A DNA stretch of 64,000 bases from Loxodes magnus (Eukaryota; Ciliophora; Karyorelictea; Loxodida; Loxodidae): positions 1,054,001-1,118,000 of the forward strand of contig CAMPDV010000024.1 in assembly GCA_946699065.1 (NCBI GenBank). The letters run 5' to 3'. The position numbers were made by a program, and so were the translations under genes. Numbering within the stretch: the stretch's first letter is position 1; the number at the start of each line of letters is the position of its first letter. Under the pieces are notes generated by a model that did not search any database, was not told the DNA's origin, and saw only the letters and a list, made by a program, of their open reading frames with translations. This document shows positions 59,216-64,000 of this stretch, in pieces.

Positions 59216-61658
59216 TTTTAATAAATGGAGGATTTAATTATTTTCTTGAATATTAGCTACATTTAATAAATATCCTTATATCTACATTATTACTCTTCTT
59301 CCTACATTTATTCAACATTATCTAATACTTATTTACTTCTAATCAAAACTTCCTTTTCCTTCTTAGGCACTTATCTCCGTTAAGCCTTAACTTGTTTAGA
59401 TTATCTTGATATTGCTTATTAACTAGTGTATACTGACTTTTGATATGTACCTTGTACTATGGAGCTGAAGTTAAATAGTGAAATATAAAAAGGTATATAA
59501 TTTAATTAAGCTCCAAAAGTGAATTTCTGCTATACTAAATTACTATATTCAAGATAGCTTTTACAATCTAGGTTTAGTCATCTAATTTAATAGAAATGCT
59601 TTTCCCTTAATTTTTGCTCTCAAACTGTAATTCTAGTACTGAATCTCTAATTACTTAAAATTTTTAAATCAAGCCAGTTCTGGACTCTAGCTTTCTTATT
59701 CTTATGTAAGTTTGGCAAAGATTAAGTAGTATTTGGAAATTAGAGATAGAAGGTAGCTTAATTAGTTATTTAATTTGAACCTTTTATTTAAAAAATCCTC
59801 TTGTAACTTATAGGATTTATGTTCATATATTTATGCCTTTTGGGCATATTCCTTTATAGTATACATTAGAGTATAAAGATAATCCATATGTTCCATTGAA
59901 CATACGAAGAGCTTAATGATTTGAATATAGAAAACTCTACTTCTAAGAAAGTTTCTTTTTCACGTTGTATACCAGTAAGCTTAGAATGGAAACTCTTTTG
60001 GTGTTAAAAGTCTGTTTGCTATTAGAACAATATTACTATACTAAATGATTTTAATAGAAGGCAGTATTTAATCATAACTTTTGAATTTAAGATTTCAAGT
60101 CTTATAGCTTTATATACTATTCGCTCTAAAACCATAATCTTATCTCTATTTATTATTAACTTTATATCTTTAACTATAGCTTTAAGGGAATGTAACAAGT
60201 TTAGAAATTGTCTAATTACCTCCCTTCATTTGATAAGTTAGCAAATCTGCTTTTGAAGTTGACTAGTTGCAATAATCTATTTAATTCTTTAGGTAATTTT
60301 GTTCTCTTAAGACTGAAATTGTGAATTCGGATGAAAGTGATATAAAATGCTGCTTGCAGGGAATATAAATAATTAAATAATAAGTACTAATAATTAGTAG
60401 TATAATAGCTTTATATATGCTTCGTACCTAATTTTATAAAAGATACTAGAAATGTATATAGAGGTAGTTAATGTCATTATTTTCTGCTCTCTTGTTCACT
60501 CTTTAAATAATTTCATACCTTTTAACATAACCCTCTACTTAAGAATTTTATCCTCTTCTTATCCACTTAAAATTTCCCTTTATATCAATTAACTCTTATT
60601 AAGTTAATCTACTTCCTTTTACTTTCTTAATAAAGCAGCGCCTAAATACGTTAAACATAACTATTTTTCTCTTGTATTTATATCTAGTTTATCTAATATT
60701 ATATAGCCTATTTGAAGCACTTTACCCTTTTAGTTATATTAATATTCAGCAAAGAAGTGAAGGTAACTATCAAGTAAAGTAGTTAGATTTACTCTTGTCA
60801 ATAAAACTAGACTTAGTGCTAACTATAACTAATTTTCTTTATCTCTTAACTTTTTGTTATTTAATATACCCTTAGATAACTTATCCTCTACTTTTATATT
60901 ATAAATATTACTTCAAAATCTAGAGTATTTAATAGTAAGCTAAGATATTACATGATAGTATCTAGTAATAATCCATAGAGGATAGATATTTAGATCTCAC
61001 TACTTTCACTACTATAATGTATAATGACCATATGCATCTAGATCTTAGTTCTGCTTATTAGCCTGTCAGAGGCTATTATAATTCTCTGTACTGATAATAG
61101 TATAAACTTATAAGCCAGATAGCAACTATTTAGTTTATGAGTATTAGAAGAAGGATATAGAAAGAACCTCTTGATAGTGTATATTAAAGATTGATAGTTT
61201 CACTATAGTTTAACAATATACAATTGCACTATTTAAGCTAGAACTACAGCTATAAAGATATGCTTAAACATACAAAACTAATTTCTCTTTGCAGAAGATT
61301 TAAAGAATACTGCAGCTAAGAAAGTTTTGCTATTAATAAGAAGATTAGCACAATAAATAGATTTCATATGAATAGCTAAGCCTTTGTAATATAATATAGT
61401 CCCTTTACTATACTAAGACTATTACACAAATATAAAGGGATAATTATTGCTATATGTCTCTAGCCAGAAATATAGAAGATGATTAATAACCAAGATAAAA
61501 GGGAAAATAAGATAAAGTATTAAAAGGCTTAATCATTGAGATAGTAATATCAGACAGTACATTTAAGTAGTAAGCTATAATACTAAAGGAGTATATTGTA
61601 TTTGAAGGTTATTAGTTATGAATAGATATTATATTGGAGATAAAAAAGATATTTTATA
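59216..61658. other. Longest spacer, nothing convincing seen
   Basis: 2.44 kb between divergent genes, AT-rich. Frames are open in places but spacer-like. No RNA gene or repeat array recognised. Confidence 0.5.
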
Positions 61659-62606
61659 ATGGACAAAACTACATTAATTTATGGAGGATCGCTTATAGGC
61701 CTAGGCTTTTTAGTTTTCAACTGAAATCGTCATAAAAACTAACATTCAAACGCTTTAAAAGAGGACTTAGAAAAAAACTTGGTAGTGTTTGATTAAAATA
61801 CTAATATCAAAGAACTTCGGGAAAACTAGCCTGTCATGATTTCTGGTAAGATAGTTATTAGTGAACCTGTTGAAGATAAGAAGCTAGGAATTATTTTTAC
61901 ATGTGCTAAGGTCTGAAGAAATGTAAAAATGTACTAAATAAAAGAATAGCAACCAACTTAGAAAGTAAACACTAGTAATTAGAAAGAGTAAGACAATAAA
62001 ATCTAGTAAGCAGAAGAGATTAAGATAGAGTATATTTGGTCAGATTGCTATTAAAAAGAAAGAAACAATCCTCCTTTTCCGTTCAATTCTGAAGAAATTG
62101 TTGCTTCGTAAATAAAATGTGGTTCATTTGAGTTTGACTAATAATTTATAAAAAACCACTTTAAAGCTAATAAGAAATTCGTTTTGACTGAAGAATTATG
62201 TAAAAACGTTCCTTTTCCACAACTAACTTGTTAAACAGTTTAGAGATAAACTTAGTAATAAGCAAATTTAAGCTTCTAGTGGAATAAGAAGTTTAAATAT
62301 GTAGAGGATGGAGAGCTATTTGTCGTACAGAAGAAAAATGATACTGTTGGAGATATCTAGGTCTCTTATTTAGTAAATGATGCTAACTCTATAACAGTTA
62401 TCGGAGTTGTGAAGGAAAATACTTTAATACCTTACTATTACTAAAAGCAGCCTTTCTTCTATGTCTATCTTCAAAACTTAACTAGATATGAATTCTTAAA
62501 TAAATTTGAATCAGATAGCGAATTTTCGTATTAAGTAGTGAACTTTATTTCAGGTATAATAGCTGCTTGTGGAATTGGACTAATTATAAAAGCACTGAAA
62601 TAGTGA
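61659..62606 (+). CDS. TMEM43/LUMA-like membrane protein
   Basis: 315 aa. A first membrane span (TLIYGGSLIGLGFLVFNW, Trp = UGA) is followed by KNLVVFDQNTNIKELRENQP and the TMEM43 pattern CAKVWRNVKMYQIKEQQ (family RRVEMYQW). The lumenal part has IWSDCYQKERNNPPFPF and VGDIQVSYLVNDANSITVIG (family VGD-R-SF). C-terminal membrane span: VVNFISGIIAACGIGLIIKA. TMEM43 is an ER/inner-nuclear-membrane protein; usually four spans are predicted, and the C-terminal part here is shorter than in animals (about 400 aa). Stop UGA at 62604-62606. Confidence 0.8.
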
Positions 62607-64000
62607 CTAGTTAAACTTTTAATTCCTTTTATTAATTTTAAGCATTAAACATCCATAAAATCGTATATGAAATGTATCCTTAACTATACTTATCTAATTT
62701 ACTTATAACTTAGCTAATTTACTTATAACTTAGCTAATTTTATAAAGGGCTAACAAAAATAGCGATAAGACAGAATATAAACAGTAAGAAGCTTCTTTCT
62801 TATTTAAGTTCTTTTATTGTTAATTACTTAATTGAGAAGCTCTTCTATTCAACTGAATATGCTTATATAAAGTAAACAAAATGTACTAATTAAAAGTAGA
62901 TGATTAAGAAAGATAAATAGGCAAAGCTTATAGTTATCCATTTCTCTTATTTTAATCCTTTAGAAATTATAATTTTTGCTTTTGCTGCTTTTATTTAATT
63001 ACAAATTAGCCTTATTTAGTTATTATTATATGCTAGCTCAAGGTTATCTCACTGACATTTATTGTATCAGGTCTCTAAATTCCTCCTTTGTAATTTTAGC
63101 TTATTTAGTTGGACTAATTTTTAATAATAAACAATAAGTTTCTCATTTGATATTAATGTAGCTACTCCAAAGTAAGGGCTTTAGTAATTATCTGGTAGGT
63201 ATATTAAAATCTTAGCTCACTAGTTTGGTATTTTTTAAATACACTTAGACTTCATAATTTATGCTTCCTATAAAAGATTTCCTAAGTCTTTAATATCAAT
63301 ATTTGCTAATATTATAGCTTATTTTTATGCTCTTTCATACTTCTTAGCTAGCAATTCTATATTTCTCATTCATTTATTCAAAGAGAACTCTCAATATTTA
63401 AATAGATTCATATCACCTAATCTGCATCACTTAACATATGATAACTTAATTTTGGCTAGATTGAAATCTTAATACTAATGATATGATCTATAAGCTAGAA
63501 CTTTGAGACTGGGTATTGATAGATTTAAACAAGAATACTCTCCTTTATCTAAGAGAATAGAACATATTAGCACAGCAAATTTCTTAATGTACTATACCAG
63601 TAAATTTGATATATATTTCTTGACCAATTAGACTAAACTATAATATTAGCTTCAATTAGTATAAGATGGAACTAAGTAAAAAGCTGGTTAATAGCTATTT
63701 GTTAGTATTCTATAAATAAAATTAGTTAATTTAATACTCTTAGCATTAACCTATTTAATATTGAAAGCATTAATTACCTAAATAGATGAGAAAAGCAGCT
63801 AATAAGCAGAGAGTAATATTTATAGATATTATTTGACTTCTACCATATATACAATACTAGCCTTTATTTATGCTCACTCTATAGAGCTAGTAATAAGCGG
63901 CATAATTGCTATCTATGTGAAATTAATATGTTAATAATGGTTTGGTTTAATTTCAAATTGATATTATTAAAGCTTTTCTATAAAGTTAAAATGAATATTT
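62607..64000. other. AT-rich spacer to the right edge
   Basis: 1.39 kb. A 20-nt unit is repeated at 62701-62740. Plus-strand frames near 63330-63840 are open but carry several UGAs; no gene is called. Confidence 0.5.
62692..62740. repeat. Short tandem repeat, 20-nt unit
   Basis: ACTTATAACTTAGCTAATTT occurs twice in tandem (62701-62720, 62721-62740), preceded by a partial copy. It lies ~90 bp after the TMEM43-like stop codon. Confidence 0.9.

Noticed and set aside
63330-63840. Plus-strand frame beginning MLFHTSQLAILYF.
   Set aside because: Several UGAs and no recognisable motif; cannot be separated from chance.
1-64000. Condylostoma-type code (all three stop codons also terminate) or a trypanosomatid UAR=Glu code.
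   Set aside because: No gene ends at UAA/UAG, and TAA falls on a conserved Gln in the MRH domain; gene content and tiny introns are ciliate.
1-64000. Transposons, virus-like elements, CRISPR, rRNA.
   Set aside because: No reverse transcriptase, transposase, integrase, capsid or polymerase motif, no terminal repeats with target duplications, and no repeat-spacer arrays were found.

Overview
This is AT-rich nuclear DNA from a ciliate with a non-standard genetic code. Under the standard code every gene is shredded. With UAA and UAG read as Gln, and UGA read as Trp inside genes and as stop at their ends, 25 genes open into full-length proteins, and a 26th is cut by the left edge. Every complete gene ends at UGA, none at UAA/UAG, while UGA also encodes conserved Trp residues (for example in the kinase DLWSLG motif). 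This matches the ambiguous karyorelict code (NCBI table 27; Loxodes and relatives) and fits better than the Condylostoma code, in which UAA/UAG also terminate. Ten short GT-AG introns (17-43 nt, nine of them starting GTA) support a ciliate. No rRNA, tRNA, CRISPR, virus-like element or recognisable transposon was seen.

Layout. 1-11 kb: a partial gene (-), a B-box/coiled-coil/Kelch protein (-), a sphingomyelin-synthase-like enzyme (-), nicalin (-), a mannose-6-phosphate-receptor-type MRH protein (+, only 18 bp from the nicalin start) and a small coiled-coil protein (-). 12-18 kb: a short-chain dehydrogenase (-), a double-FHA protein (+) and a membrane protein (+). 18-26 kb: a cyclic-nucleotide-gated-type K+ channel (-) and a long axonemal ASH/MSP-repeat protein, probably CFAP74 (-). 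27-41 kb: acyl-CoA-binding protein, tetraspanin, TOG/HEAT protein, small basic protein, ULK/CAMK-type kinase and SK-type K+ channel, all (+). 41-59 kb, all (-): giant coiled coil, Rrp5-like S1-repeat protein, two unknowns, a pair of tandem paralogous membrane proteins, an equilibrative nucleoside transporter and an unknown basic protein. 61.6-62.6 kb: a TMEM43-like protein (+).

The genes cover roughly 60% of the window. They fall into loose themes: endomembrane/secretory (nicalin, SM synthase, MRH receptor, TMEM43, ACBP), ion channels and cilia (two K+ channels, CFAP74-like, TOG protein) and ribosome biogenesis (Rrp5). The spacers are very AT-rich. Because only UGA (about 1 random codon in 60 here) can stop translation, long chance ORFs are expected in spacers, so weak ORFs are marked as such. 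Some spacers carry small hairpins, several with a GGCTAT/ATAGCC or ATGGCT/AGCCAT stem.
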